Source: Lates calcarifer
Lineage: Eukaryota > Chordata > Actinopteri > Centropomidae
DNA length: 64,000 nt
Direction of reading: 5' to 3'
NCBI RefSeq assembly: GCF_001640805.2
Contig: NC_066833.1
Coordinates: 4,254,471-4,318,470 of the forward strand
Below, piece by piece: positions 24,601-35,514 of the stretch. The notes beneath the pieces are model-generated. The model saw only the letters and a program-made list of their open reading frames with translations, had not been told where the DNA came from and searched no databases. A program made the translations under genes and the position numbers. Within the stretch, counting starts at the first letter, position 1. Every line of letters starts with the position of its first letter.

Positions 24601-25127
24601 CACTGGGGAATTCAAACTGTCTGGTCCATGTCTGTGTCCACACAGGTGTCCTGGCCAGGTGGTAGGGGAATCACATTTTGTTGATTTGTTGATACCTTGT
24701 GTTGCAGTGTACGTCCTACCAGGCCTTCAGGGAGACACAGGAAAACCAGGTCCTTCAGCCGAATGTAGCTGTTCACAGGGTCAAACCCCAGAGCGACTGT
24801 TGGACAGAGTCCAGACGGTTAGTTTAACACACAGGTTGACCGCTGTTTTTTTTAATGTACATTTTATTTTGAAAAGTGAAGAGGCAGACTTACAAGTCAG
24901 TCGTAGGAGTTGCCTTGAAGAATTGAAAAATACATTTTCAAGTGTAGTGTGTAGTGTTCAGGCTTATACCAGTTTGTCTCCAGATCTTTATTGCAGATGG
25001 AGAGAAACAGATGAGGAGGCTGCGGGGGCAGAACGTCATGGTGCTGCGGACAGACAGACGGGCTCTGTACATCTACTCTGAATCCCAGTGGATCAACGTA
25101 CTGGTAACTACTGCTGGGCAGACATAA
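21628..25127 (+). CDS. COLQ-like collagen with proline-rich attachment motif, short C terminus
   Basis: It resembles COLQ, which attaches acetylcholinesterase tetramers to the synaptic basal lamina. Coding exons: 21628-21703, 21907-22016, 22237-22278, 22498-22524, 22692-22763, 22984-23049, 23304-23330, 23452-23496, 23596-23631, 23744-23824, 24216-24312, 24708-24817, 24984-25127; about 310 residues. Residues 1-20 look like a signal peptide. Exon 2 encodes KCEVFIPPPLPPPLFPP, the proline-rich attachment domain, with one cysteine where COLQ has two. Gly-X-Y exons follow; GIKGRKGFRG and GEKGKRGPKG recall COLQ heparin-binding sites. After a CSC motif comes a segment (VMVLRTDRRALYIYSESQW) like the COLQ and multiplexin trimerisation region. 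Human COLQ (455 residues) then has a cysteine-rich domain. Here the frame stops at TAA 25125-25127, and no such exon was found up to 28 kb. A donor (ctg|gtaact) at 25103 leaves open a further distant exon. Confidence 0.8.
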
Positions 25128-26454
25128 AAACACCAGAATGGAAACATCATAAAAACCACAAAAATATATAGTTTAGTTCAGTTTATTGGGTATACCTGGC
25201 TAAAACCACTGCAGTCTAATAGAACAATCCCACAGTAAATCCTCCTTCATGGAGGTTGAAATGTTCACGTTGTGGTGTTTCCATTATTTAATTTCAAATT
25301 TATTATGTACGAAACAGAAATTAAATGGCAGGAATTAATTATCCAGAGTTACCAGAGGTTTTTCTGTGAGATGATGCTCATTTTTCTCAGAGAAGTTATA
25401 CTGTTAACCACTATACATTTTCTTTCCCAAACAATCCTACACATTTAATTGTTTCTAAAAACTGGGTGAGAGTTGTGCTTTGTTTGCTTTGAGGTTCAAA
25501 TACTGCCAGCATTTTAAGTTATTTTAAATTTTTGCTCACTTTTCAGAAATTTCCTTCAAATGTGCACTGAATTTGGACACATTAAAGGGGAATATAGAAA
25601 ATGTTACACTGTATGTGTCACCAAAGTAATATTTACTGCAGTCAAAGATGGGACGATGCACAGAGTAGTTACATTTAGTAAGTAAGTGGGTATCTTCCTA
25701 TTAACTGGTTTGAGAAGCCCTTCGTGTGGAGTGGACAGGATGAAGGTGTATGTCCTCTTCATCCTTTTTACCCTTTTCCTCTTTTTGTTTTCATGTTGCC
25801 TGAATGGACCAGGATTACTCCAGACACTGACCACACTCCATTCAATACAGACTGGAAGTGCTATATTACTACCACTGAAGTGCCCCTGAGCAAGACACTT
25901 CATCTGACCTGATCCAGTTGGGCTGCTCAGTGGTCAGTAGCTCACATTGTGGTTGTACTGGGCAGTTTCCCGGTGTGAATGCGTGTTAACTGTGTCATTA
26001 TTATTTTATTGAAATGACATATTTCAGTGAGTCTTAACTTCAGCATTTCTGCTAATATGATTTATACATGCATGCCCATTGTTCCCAGAATTTACATTTC
26101 AAACAATCCTTAAACGATCCACAGTGTTGCTCTTTTCTTCTGAAATGTTTTCCTCATGTAAATAGTTTTGTATCATGAATGTAGAACACATTATTTATTT
26201 AAAGTAAATTCTGTGCAGTAATCCAACAAAGAGATCAATAAAAACCTGATTACTGTCTTTTGCCTTGATATCAGACTAGGATTTAGGTAGTTTATTCATC
26301 TTTACTGTTTATTGTTTAACTGACTAAATAAAAGACTTTTGCAGATGAGGGGACACTCATGTTGCTTTTGTGCATGGAGTGTGACTAGAGAATTCATCGT
26401 TTTGATTTGTGTGTATGTAATAGGGAATCGTGTTGTGGTTCCTGGTGGAAAGTA
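25128..26454. repeat. Intergenic stretch with fish repeat (about 25170-25290)
   Basis: No conserved coding exon was seen. The part 25170-25290, with 'tattgggtatacctggctaa' and 'cctccttcatggaggtt', matches a dispersed fish repeat known from many introns. AATAAA-type signals near 26235 and 26325 could serve a longer COLQ-like transcript. Confidence 0.5.
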
Positions 26455-26860
26455 GGGACAAATTTACTTGAAAAAGCAAAGGTAGACCTAAAGACAGGTG
26501 ACAAGGCAAAACCAACATACGTGTCTTAGCAATGTTAATTAATGTTAAGACACCACATGCAGCCAGAACAGCTTTAATTCTCCTTGACATTGATTCTAGA
26601 AGTCTCTGAAACTATTCTGCAGGGATTCTTCTAAAAGATAATCCCCTCATTTGGTATTTTGATGATAGTGGTGGAGAGCGCTAAGATGTTAGGCCAAAAT
26701 CTACCATAGTTTTGAACTGGGTTGAAATCTGGTGACTGCAAAGACCACAGGATATGATTCACATCTTTTTCATACTCATCAAATCCTTTAGTGACCCCTG
26801 GTGCCCTGTGGATGGTGGCACTGTCACTCATTTTTAAGGTTTTTCCTTTGTCAATTGTTT
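26455..26860 (-). mobile_element. Decayed Tc1-like transposase fragment
   Basis: Read on the minus strand, 26631-26831 translates to a string with ATIHRAPGVTKGFDEYEKDV and SLQSPDFNPVQN, a degraded form of the Tc1/mariner catalytic block (D-N-A-x-x-H to S-P-D-L-N-P-I-E). The frame is broken and the catalytic residues are changed. A second fossil of the same family lies at 55660-56030. Confidence 0.8.
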
Positions 26861-28259
26861 GTATATGTACATGTAGACAGTTTGTAGAAATGGATATGAA
26901 TTTTATCTCTGTGGATTCAGTAGGTATTCCATGACTTGCTTAGTCTGCCTTAGCACAAAGACTGAGGTGCTGCATTTTACACATCTTTAATTATAGACAG
27001 CCTCATTGTTAAGCAACATTAAAGCCAGTACCCAAATCCACTCTTTGTCTACGTCAGTGTTTTCTTGTGCCAACAGCAGCTGAGCAGTTTCAGTATGGTA
27101 AAACACTGCAGACTCTTAAAAGCAATAAATCAAATTACATTTGTTCAAATTTCTCTTGACAAGATGCAACGTGCATCACTTGATGTTTTGATCAATGGAC
27201 AGAGACCAGCAGTTTTTCATTTGACAGAGGACTGATTGTCAGACAGTAATGGATTAAAATCTTGCTGTGGCTCGGTGCTACTACATTACAGAGGGAAATA
27301 TTATGCTTATTATGCTTTTTTTCCTGCTCTACAATTATTTCACAACTTGAGTTACTCTAAAGATTTCTGCATACAAATGATCAGTAATTAACTACCCAAC
27401 AGTATGTTTAAGTGCAGCTGAAATGAGTCGAATGACTGCTATTTTGATCATCATATTTTAGTCCCTTGTTCTGCAAAAATGCCAGATATATCTTACTATT
27501 TTCAGAATTTTTACAAACTATACATTAAACGGATTAATAAAAAATAATCTGATTAATTCATGATGAAAATAATCATTGGTTATAGTCCAATGAGCTGCAC
27601 CTCAACCAGCTCAGCAGCAAAGTCCTGCTTTTGCATGAGTGCATGACTATTAATGTAATGATGTAGTGTATAAAAATACAGTACTCACAGGAGACTTTTC
27701 GGCTTTGAGTACTTTTAATATTTTATGTGGATTTTCTTGATTATACTTTCATTCTTTTGCAGGACTTTCATTAACAGAGTATTGACATAACAAGTGAAGG
27801 GTCTGAATAGTTCTTATAGTACAGGATTTCTTCAGTAAAAGCAGCCTTTTCCACTGCTGTGTTGATTTACAGTTCAACTGTGATTTCCTACAATTATTAA
27901 TTATTATTACTAAATGACGCACACAATAATACCAATACAAGGGGAGAGCTTATACCAAACCCTCCATATTTATATTAATTTATCCCATCACTCCATCACC
28001 TTTGCTTCTTTTTGGTGTCATGATATAGAGTTGCCAGTAGGTGGCGACCCTGCACAAACTCAGCATGACTGAAATCAATGAAAAACACAAAAGAAAAAAT
28101 GTTCTAATTGTTTGCACCTGCTGGACCCAGAGGCGAAGAGACATGTTAAATTAATCATTTGTATTGTTACAGAATCAAAATACGTTTTTGCCTGATTTTT
28201 GGAGATTTTGTTCTTTGACATTTTAGCCAGTTGGAGATTTTGTCTGTTGAGGATTTAAC
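26861..28259. other. Intergenic stretch, nothing recognised
   Basis: AT-rich sequence with only short reading frames. No conserved exon, RNA gene or clear repeat family was recognised. Confidence 0.5.
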
Positions 28260-29226
28260 CGCCTGTTTGCTGAAGTCTTGGAGAAGTTGTGGAATAATGG
28301 CGTCAAACGGGTGAGTGTGTTTTTCCTACGCAGGTGCTAATCGATTTCTCTGTGTTGCCAGATTTGACTGACAAAAACTATCCCAATCTTACATTTTTAA
28401 AGGAGGCAGAAAGTGAGTTTAAAGTGCTATAACTTGACTTGATTTTTGCTCATTTTAAACGTTCCTACATCCTGCCACACGTTAACTATGGCAGATGCAG
28501 TTGTAACGTGTTTCTCTCTAATTCAGTTCAGCCTTGTGTTGGAGGGATTGGAGCTGTGATGTCTTTTTCTGTGATGCTGTTGTAATCTGTGTCTGACTCC
28601 CTGACCGCGTCACTGCTGAACCTGCAAACACCAAAAACCAAAAAAAGTTTGATATAGCATGATACCATGTGTATTAAATATCACTCTACTACAGAATGTT
28701 ATAAGATAAACTGTGAGTGTATAATGTGTCATCAGGCTTGAAGGTACTTCCACCACTGTTGCATAAAGGTCAGAGGGTCACACCTGTGCATGTACTGTAC
28801 CTGTGTACACCGCTTAAGGCCTTTCTGAACTGTTTTCCCTGCTGTGAATCCAGTGGTGTAAAATCTTTAGGCGACAGTCTATTATCAGGTCACTGAGCTC
28901 TACTGTGGCCGACACGTATTCACCGGTGGACCTGGAGAGTGTTTAAAAAATAGTAAAGCACAACACAAGTTGAATACATGTGTATTTGATTAAGTGGGCG
29001 TCCTTACTCCTGACAGTTGCTGTTGAAGCTGAAGACACATTTAAGTAAGCTTTCCAGGGTCATCAGAGTGACATGGTCCAAACCCTTTAATTTTTTAATT
29101 TTTGTATAAAATCCAGAGATATTTTTCTTCTGCTAACTGTAAGATTGTGTCTGCTCTTAATTAATGTACTATTTTTTCCTCTGGTGGTAAAACTGTAAAA
29201 TTACCTTTGCTCTCTGATCCCACTTA

Positions 29227-30842
29227 AAAGACTTTGGAAAAAATAAAGAGACCACTGCAAAATTATCAGTTTTTCTGATTTTACTATTTATAGATGTGTT
29301 TGAGTAAAATAAACATTTTTTTTTCATTCTTTAAACTAATGACAACATTTCTCCCAAATTCCAAATTAAAATATTGTCACTTATAGCATTTATTTGCAGA
29401 AAATGACAAATGGTTAAAATAACAAAAAAGATGCAGTGTTTTCAGACGTCAAATAACACAAAGAAAACAAGTTCATAGTTATTTTGAAACATCACAATAC
29501 TAATGTTTTACCTTAGGAAGAGTTCAGAAATCAATATTTGGTGGAATAACCCTGATTTTTAATCACAGCTTTCATGCATCTTGGCACGCTCTCCACCAGT
29601 CTTTCACATTGCTGTTGGGTGACCTTATGCCACTCTTGGTGCAAAAAATTCAAGCAGCTCAGCTATGTTTGATGGCTTGTGACCATCCATCTTCCTCTTG
29701 ATCACATTCCAGAGGTTTTCAATGGGGTTCAGGTCTGGAGATTGGGCTGGCCATGACAGGGTCTTGATCCGGTGGTCCTTCATCCACACCTTGATTGACC
29801 TAGCTGTGTGGCATGGAGCATTGTCCTGCTGGAAAAACCAGTCCACAGAATTGGGGAACATTGTCAGAGCAGAAGGAAGCAAGTTTTCTTCAAGGATAAC
29901 CTTGTACGTGGCTTGATTCATGCGTCCTTTGCAAAGACGAATCTGCCCGATTCCACCCTTGCTGAAGCACCCCCAGATCATCACCGATCCTCCACCAAAT
30001 TTTACAGTGGGTGCAAGACACTGTGACTTGTAGGCTTCTCCAGGTCTCTGTCTAACCATTAGATGACCAGGTGTTGGGCAAAGCTGAAAATTGGACTCAT
30101 CAGAGAAGATGACCTTACTCTAGTCCTCTATGGTCCAATCCTTATGGTCTTTTTGCAAACCTCAGCCTGGCTCTTCTTTGCTTCTCATTGATGAAGGGCT
30201 TTTTTCTAGCTTTACACAACTTGAGCCCTGCCCCTAGGAGCCTGTTTCGAACTGTTCTCGCCGTGCACTTCACCCCAGCTGCCGTTTGCCATTCTTTTTG
30301 TAGGTCACTTAATGTCATCCTGCAGTTGCTGAGTGACATTCGAATGAGTTGATGGTCATCCCATCGTTTTCGCCCTCTGCCAGCCTGTAGCTTTCTTGTC
30401 CCCAAAGTCTGCTGCTTGACCTTGTTCTTATGAACCGCCATCTTACAAATTTTAAGGATGGAAGCAACCTGTATCCCTCTGCCAGTAAAGCCAGAATTGA
30501 ACCCTTCTTTTCCTCACTCAAAACTTTTCTGTTTTGGCATGGTCAGTAGTTTTTTTTTTTTTTATTATTATTTCAATTACTTTTGAGGTACTACTAGCAC
30601 TGTTTTTGCCATCCAGCTGGTCCTATTGCAAGAGGATAGTGGTGACCACAGCAGTGGTTTTTATACATTTCCTTGTTAAACAAGATTTGGTTTAGGTGAT
30701 CACCTAATCAATACCTCATTAAGTAGAATGAAGTGTGCTTGTGTTGGAATTCAACAGGCACTAGAATGGAATGGCTGTCAAACATGTAGAGATGCTGATT
30801 TCAGAAAAATTTGAAGTGGTCTCTTAAGTTTTTCCAGAGCTG
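29227..30842 (-). mobile_element. Tc1-like DNA transposon, nearly full length
   Basis: The element is about 1.6 kb and flanked by TA at 29225-29226 and 30843-30844, the Tc1/mariner target duplication. Terminal inverted repeats share a core CTTWAGAGACCACT-like block (left AATAAAGAGACCACTGCAAA, right, reverse-complemented, CTTAAGAGACCACTTCAAA). It carries a defective transposase on the minus strand. It sits in the first intron of the probable non-coding transcript. Confidence 0.93.
29531..30540 (-). pseudogene. Tc1 transposase, inactivated
   Basis: The start ATG is at 30538-30540 and the end TGA at 29531-29533 on the minus strand. N-terminal helix-turn-helix regions are recognisable around GRGRKRWDDHQLI and KCTARTVRNRLLGAGLKL. 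The catalytic domain shows GGGSVMIWGCFSK, DNAPCHTA and SPDLNPIENLW; 34 residues separate the D and the E, the DD34E pattern of Tc1. The frame is broken near the start, near 30150 and near 29645, and an in-frame TAG lies near 30120. It is therefore not a working transposase, although the catalytic D and E in the last third remain. Confidence 0.9.
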
Positions 30843-31059
30843 TATATCCATCACTGCACATTTTTAAGGCTATGCATACATTATACATTATACATCACAG
30901 ATGTATAAAATCAATATTGACACTCATTCATACAGTTGTGTGTATTCTGTGTCTGTGTCCTACATGCATGGTGTTAGTTGAGATGCTAAACATGGCAACG
31001 TTTTCAGAATATCAGACACTGGTGTAGCCACCCGGCATATGTGTGACATGTGTATGTTG

Positions 31060-31071
31060 GGGGGGGGGGGC
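31060..31071 (+). repeat. Poly-G tract
   Basis: An uninterrupted G run lies just upstream of the second exon of the probable non-coding transcript. Confidence 0.8.
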
Positions 31072-31974
31072 ACATCATTATTCTGTTCTGTGATTTATGG
31101 TGCAACACAACCTGTTGATACAAGTGTTTATTATGGTTCTCTTTAGGCTTTAAACAGTGCTGTGTCTGTAGACCGGGCTCCTACAGTTAACCTCGGTTAT
31201 CAGAGAGGTAAGCCCATGTCGAGGCATTGCATCTATCAGAGGAAGATGAAGTCCAGAGATGATCAACAAGGAAGGTCCAGAGGCCTCACTGCATCTCCAT
31301 TAGTCAGCTGAGAACCCAGAGGACGACACTGAGATGTTACATGATTGACAAGGTAAATAAATTGTATTAACAGTTGTATGGTATGGGTCAAATTTAAATT
31401 TTTACAAGAAGAAAAATGATACAAGTATATTTTTTTTCTACCTGAAACTCAATGGCCTTAGCTTATTTTCTATGATAAACATGTACAAACAAAAAATAAA
31501 TAAATAAATTGAGCACACATGCTACTATACCACACACATTTACATCCTTCATATGGTCTTCAGGTCAGTTTGACCTGAAAACACAGACACACATACAAAC
31601 ACACCCACACACACATATACATACACAGATACTGTTACATTATTCTAATCTAAGCACACCGAAGTTGTTTGCTCTCATTTTCCTGCATTCTTGACCCTCT
31701 GTCATGTGTCCACCTGCAAACCACTTGTTTAGAATATTATTCCATAACATGCAAAAAACAAATCACACTTCCATTGTTAATTGTGTTCTAGTAGAGACTG
31801 ATTGCAATCATTAAACATATGTTATCTCTATTGTTTGAAATTGAGTTAAGGACAATATACGTTAAAGGTTTATGAAGGAAATTTTTACTTTTTACTTTAT
31901 TGTAGTTGGATAAGGCAGATGTGATTCTGACAATAAATGTCTGTAAACTTTGAATTAGGCTGAGTTCTGAGCAG

Positions 31975-32240
31975 TGATGGAAAAAGTATCCAGTTCAATA
32001 AAAGTACCAATACAGCAATGTACAAATAACCCATGACAAGTAAAAGTCCTGAATGAAAAATTGTTCTTTGGTTTATAAGCAGCAAAATGTAGTTTAAGCA
32101 CTAAAGTAAAAGTACTGGTTTGGTATATTATTGGTCTGATATTGTTATATGTGACAATATAAGATGATTGATACTGAGGCATCAGTGTGTCGGAAGTATG
32201 TTACTGCTGTAGCTGCTGGAGGTAGAGTTGGTTTTATAAA
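31975..32240. repeat. Fish interspersed repeat of the 'AAGTAAAAGTAC' type
   Basis: Blocks such as 'gcagtgatggaaaaagta', 'acaagtaaaagtcctg' and 'ctaaagtaaaagtactgg' mark a dispersed fish repeat. Related fragments occur at 44805-44905 and 46060-46200. The element class is not certain. Confidence 0.65.
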
Positions 32241-32780
32241 CACGGACACCAGATAAATCTGACACATCGTCAGAAAATTCATAAGAAGTAAAAACAGTTC
32301 TGAGCCACAAGCCTGTTTTAAGGTTAAGTATTATTCTCTAAACTTTGATTTTTGCTGAGGCATTGGGTGAATTGAAATTTATTAACATAAAGTTAATAGT
32401 GTCAGAAGTTTAGAGAGAAGAATCACTATTTTGTTTCTGTGTACTGTTTACAGTTATGGGTGCAAGCCAGAAGAGTACAAGAGCCTCTCCTGTATGGAAA
32501 GTGGTCTCTGGCTTCCTCCAAAGTGGCCACACATGGGACTCTCACCTGATGGGACTGTCACTTGCAACTCATTGTGAGGTAAAGTTGTGTTACTCTTCAT
32601 TATAAACATGCTTTAAAAAAAAAAAAAAAAAAAAGATGTTGGACAAGTTCACGATTTCACTTTAATGTAAAAACAGAAAGCATTTGAACTGTGGAAAGAT
32701 TGGCAGACTGGTTTACATAGTTAGTTAGTTCACTCATTTCTTATAGACAATAGGGTTTTTTCTGTTTGTTTGTTGAAACT

Positions 32781-32920
32781 GCTAAGCCTGCAGTCTTCTT
32801 CAGGAATGTTACTGAAGCTTCCTGTCAGCTGACTTATGTGGTAACAGGTAGGACCATGTCCACATAAGTCAGCTGACAGGAAGCTTCAGCAGCATGTCTG
32901 ATGAAGACTGCAGGCTTGGC
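32781..32920. repeat. Strong inverted repeat, 61-nt arms, 18-nt loop
   Basis: The left arm 32781-32841 and right arm 32860-32920 pair over 61 positions with about six mismatches. The inner 30 bp, ctgaagcttcctgtcagctg plus acttatgtgg, pair perfectly. It lies in the intron between exons 32454-32578 and 33012-33128 of the probable non-coding transcript. The fold is stable and of small-RNA-precursor shape, but the flanking 'gcaggcttggcagtcaaaac' wording also suggests a fish transposon-derived repeat. Confidence 0.9.
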
Positions 32921-33659
32921 AGTCAAAACGTGTCAGTGTAGTTGATTAAATCGGACAAAATGATCCTCTTCAGTTCTGTTGTTTACATGTTCTTTTCACT
33001 GTGAATTTTAGTGCCCACGGTGCAAAGCAAGATGCGGTTAATGTGCATCTGTGTGCTGGAGACGAGGCCTCATCAGTGAGATGACAGAGATGATGTTCCA
33101 CTGCTCAGTCTGCTACTTCCTCATCCAGGTAAAGCTTCACATTGTGGATGCTGAGTGTTGCGACTTTGTGGTGTAGAACTATAATGACGTTTTTGTTGAA
33201 AAAAACAAATTTGATTTGATTTGATTCCCAAAGTGCTGAGACAGCAAGTTACAAAGTAATATGTTGACATGTAATATGACGAAATGACACAGGTAGACAT
33301 CAGCTCAGGCACCATATTCAGTCATATTTTGCAAATGAAAAACACACAATTAACATTAATGTATCAGATGTTTATTGAGAAACTGAAATAATACAACAAA
33401 GATATCAGTGGTTTCTTATCAACAAGAACTAACAAAGTATACAGCTATAAACTGGATTCAGTTTCATGAAAGACTGAACTTTTCAGACCATTGGCTAAAT
33501 TCAGTCATAAGAATTGTGGAGTATAGCAGAGCTTTGTGCTTTCATATCTTCCTGTGTTTGGCTAAATCAACTGTCCTTCATCCAGTCTATTTGATTACAG
33601 CTAATTTGGGGTTTATTTCCACACAGCAAACCTTGCAGGACTCATTACTTTGACTGAAT

Positions 33660-34380
33660 TTAGCTTATAGGCTATATATAAAATTCACTAAATATATAAT
33701 ATAGCGACATTCTTATATATCACATAATGTAATATTAACAGCAGCTAATGATCCAGAGGTTTTTCAGTTTAAAAATTCTAGGTTTATATCCTTTAATACT
33801 GTGAAATGCTGAAGTGCAACTGCTTGACTGAGGAAGCTTTTTTAAAGAAAAGACAGAAGTCACATTAATCATTGCTAATGATGAAAAGTTTTTTTATTTT
33901 GTCAATAATTATTACATTAGTTTGCAGTACTTTGGCTTTGTTACTTTTATTTTCTAATAACAAATCAACCACCTGTCTACAGGCCATATTCCTCTCATTT
34001 TTGTAATTTCTTACTACAGACAGACTGATGATTCTAACAAGGCACAGACAATAACTCCAGTCTTATCAATGATCAGACAGAGGCAGGAGAAAAAATGTTA
34101 AGGAATGCACATTTCCATCCACTGCTGCTCTGTGAATGTCAGGGACTGATGGACAGAGGAGCACTACTTCTCTTTGTGTAAAAATCAAATCTAATTCTTG
34201 AACTAGGTCTGATTAGTCTAGTAACAATGAACCCTCACACTGGTTTCTTTATGGATTTAATGTCTTTTACATTTCCATTGTTTGAACTTCAATACCTAGA
34301 AACTATCAGTGTTTTTATTGTGATGGTTTAAACATTTGCAGCTTTATATTAATGTTTGTTGGTTTTAATTTTCTCCATAG
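33660..34380. other. Intron stretch, nothing recognised
   Basis: AT-rich intron of the probable non-coding transcript; no coding exon or familiar repeat was recognised. Confidence 0.4.
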
Positions 34381-35514
34381 GACTCAAACTTCAACCAGCA
34401 AACCACAGAGAGAAGAGACCGACATGAAGGAGGTCAGTGTTCATTCATTGTTTTCAGTCTGCCTCTCTCATAATCTCAGCTGCAGTTTGACACTTTAAAA
34501 CTTGTTGTCTTGGACAAACATCACCAAGTTAAAGCTGCTTTAACTTATTAGTTTTAATTACTCTTAATTTGTATTTTTCCACAATGTAGCTGCAAAATTT
34601 AGTCTAAAACCTTTAATGAATAAATAATAAGCCAAAAAAATTAAGTCTAAAACTAATCATAACAAGTAAATCTAAAACCTTCAAGAAATGTCTAACAAAT
34701 AAGAGTTAAAAAGTCTAAACCTTTAAATGTATGTATCAAATGATATTATTATTATTATGTTTCAGTAATGTAGAGAATATTTAGCATTTTTCCTTAGTTT
34801 GAAAATAGACAAATTCAACTCAGAAGTAAGAAACTTTAGATGATTTTGTTCCAGACATTTAACAAACCACAGCAAAGACAATGGCAGAAGTTTGACCACT
34901 AGGAGGCGTTTTGCTTTATCCTCCCACCCTACACATAATGTAGTTATGAGCACATTTTCCAAAGACTATGATACAATTATTCTAAGCAATTAAATGATTT
35001 TAAAAATGCTTAATAGAGAGACATTAGTATTTGGAAAATGTGCTCATAACTACATTATAGTGTTGTAATTAAGCAGGTGGGAGCTAAAACAAAATGTCTC
35101 CACTTGCTTGAATCTATCAGTCTGTGGTATATATAAAGTGTATTGAATTAACAGCTTGTTTTCTTTCATCCCCTTCAGGTACAGAACTTCAACTCTCTGC
35201 ACATGCTGGCTAGTGCCTGCAGCACGATCAGTCCATCTTGTATCTATCTATGATCTGCTCTCATCATTTTAACTTTTGCACCTAATGTGTGTGTTGTTTT
35301 TTTAAACAACAAATAAAAACATTTTCCTACCTTCACCAGCTGTTTCTGTGAAAACACCTGAAAAACAGAGAACATTTATCTGTGAAATTAACTGAACTGT
35401 TCATATGTGAACTATGTAAATAAAGAGTTAAATCTATTTCTTTTGAAAAATTATTATTCAGTTATTCAGATTTAAGGTCAATTACTGGATATATATATGC
35501 TCTGCATTTCTAAA

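Larger units (their letters stand above)
28260..35340 (+). ncRNA. Probable multi-exon non-coding transcript
   Basis: Splice signals on the plus strand give a plausible transcript: first exon ending 28310 (gtgagt donor), then 31147-31207, 31308-31352, 32454-32578, 33012-33128, 34381-34432 and 35179 to about 35340, with AATAAA at 35312-35317. Each internal piece has an AG acceptor and a GTRAG-like donor. An ATG at 28297 gives MASNG but meets a stop in the second exon. The longest frame seen across a junction starts at ATG 32456 and gives 50 residues ending CECPRCKARCG. No protein family was recognised, so a long non-coding RNA is the favoured reading. The large first intron contains the Tc1-like element. 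The exon chain is inferred only. Confidence 0.4.

Noticed and set aside
25604..25912. Frames at 25.6-25.9 kb considered as the missing COLQ C-terminal exon
   Set aside because: They have no paired-cysteine pattern like the COLQ tail, and the 'gagcaagacacttcat' text is typical of a dispersed fish repeat.
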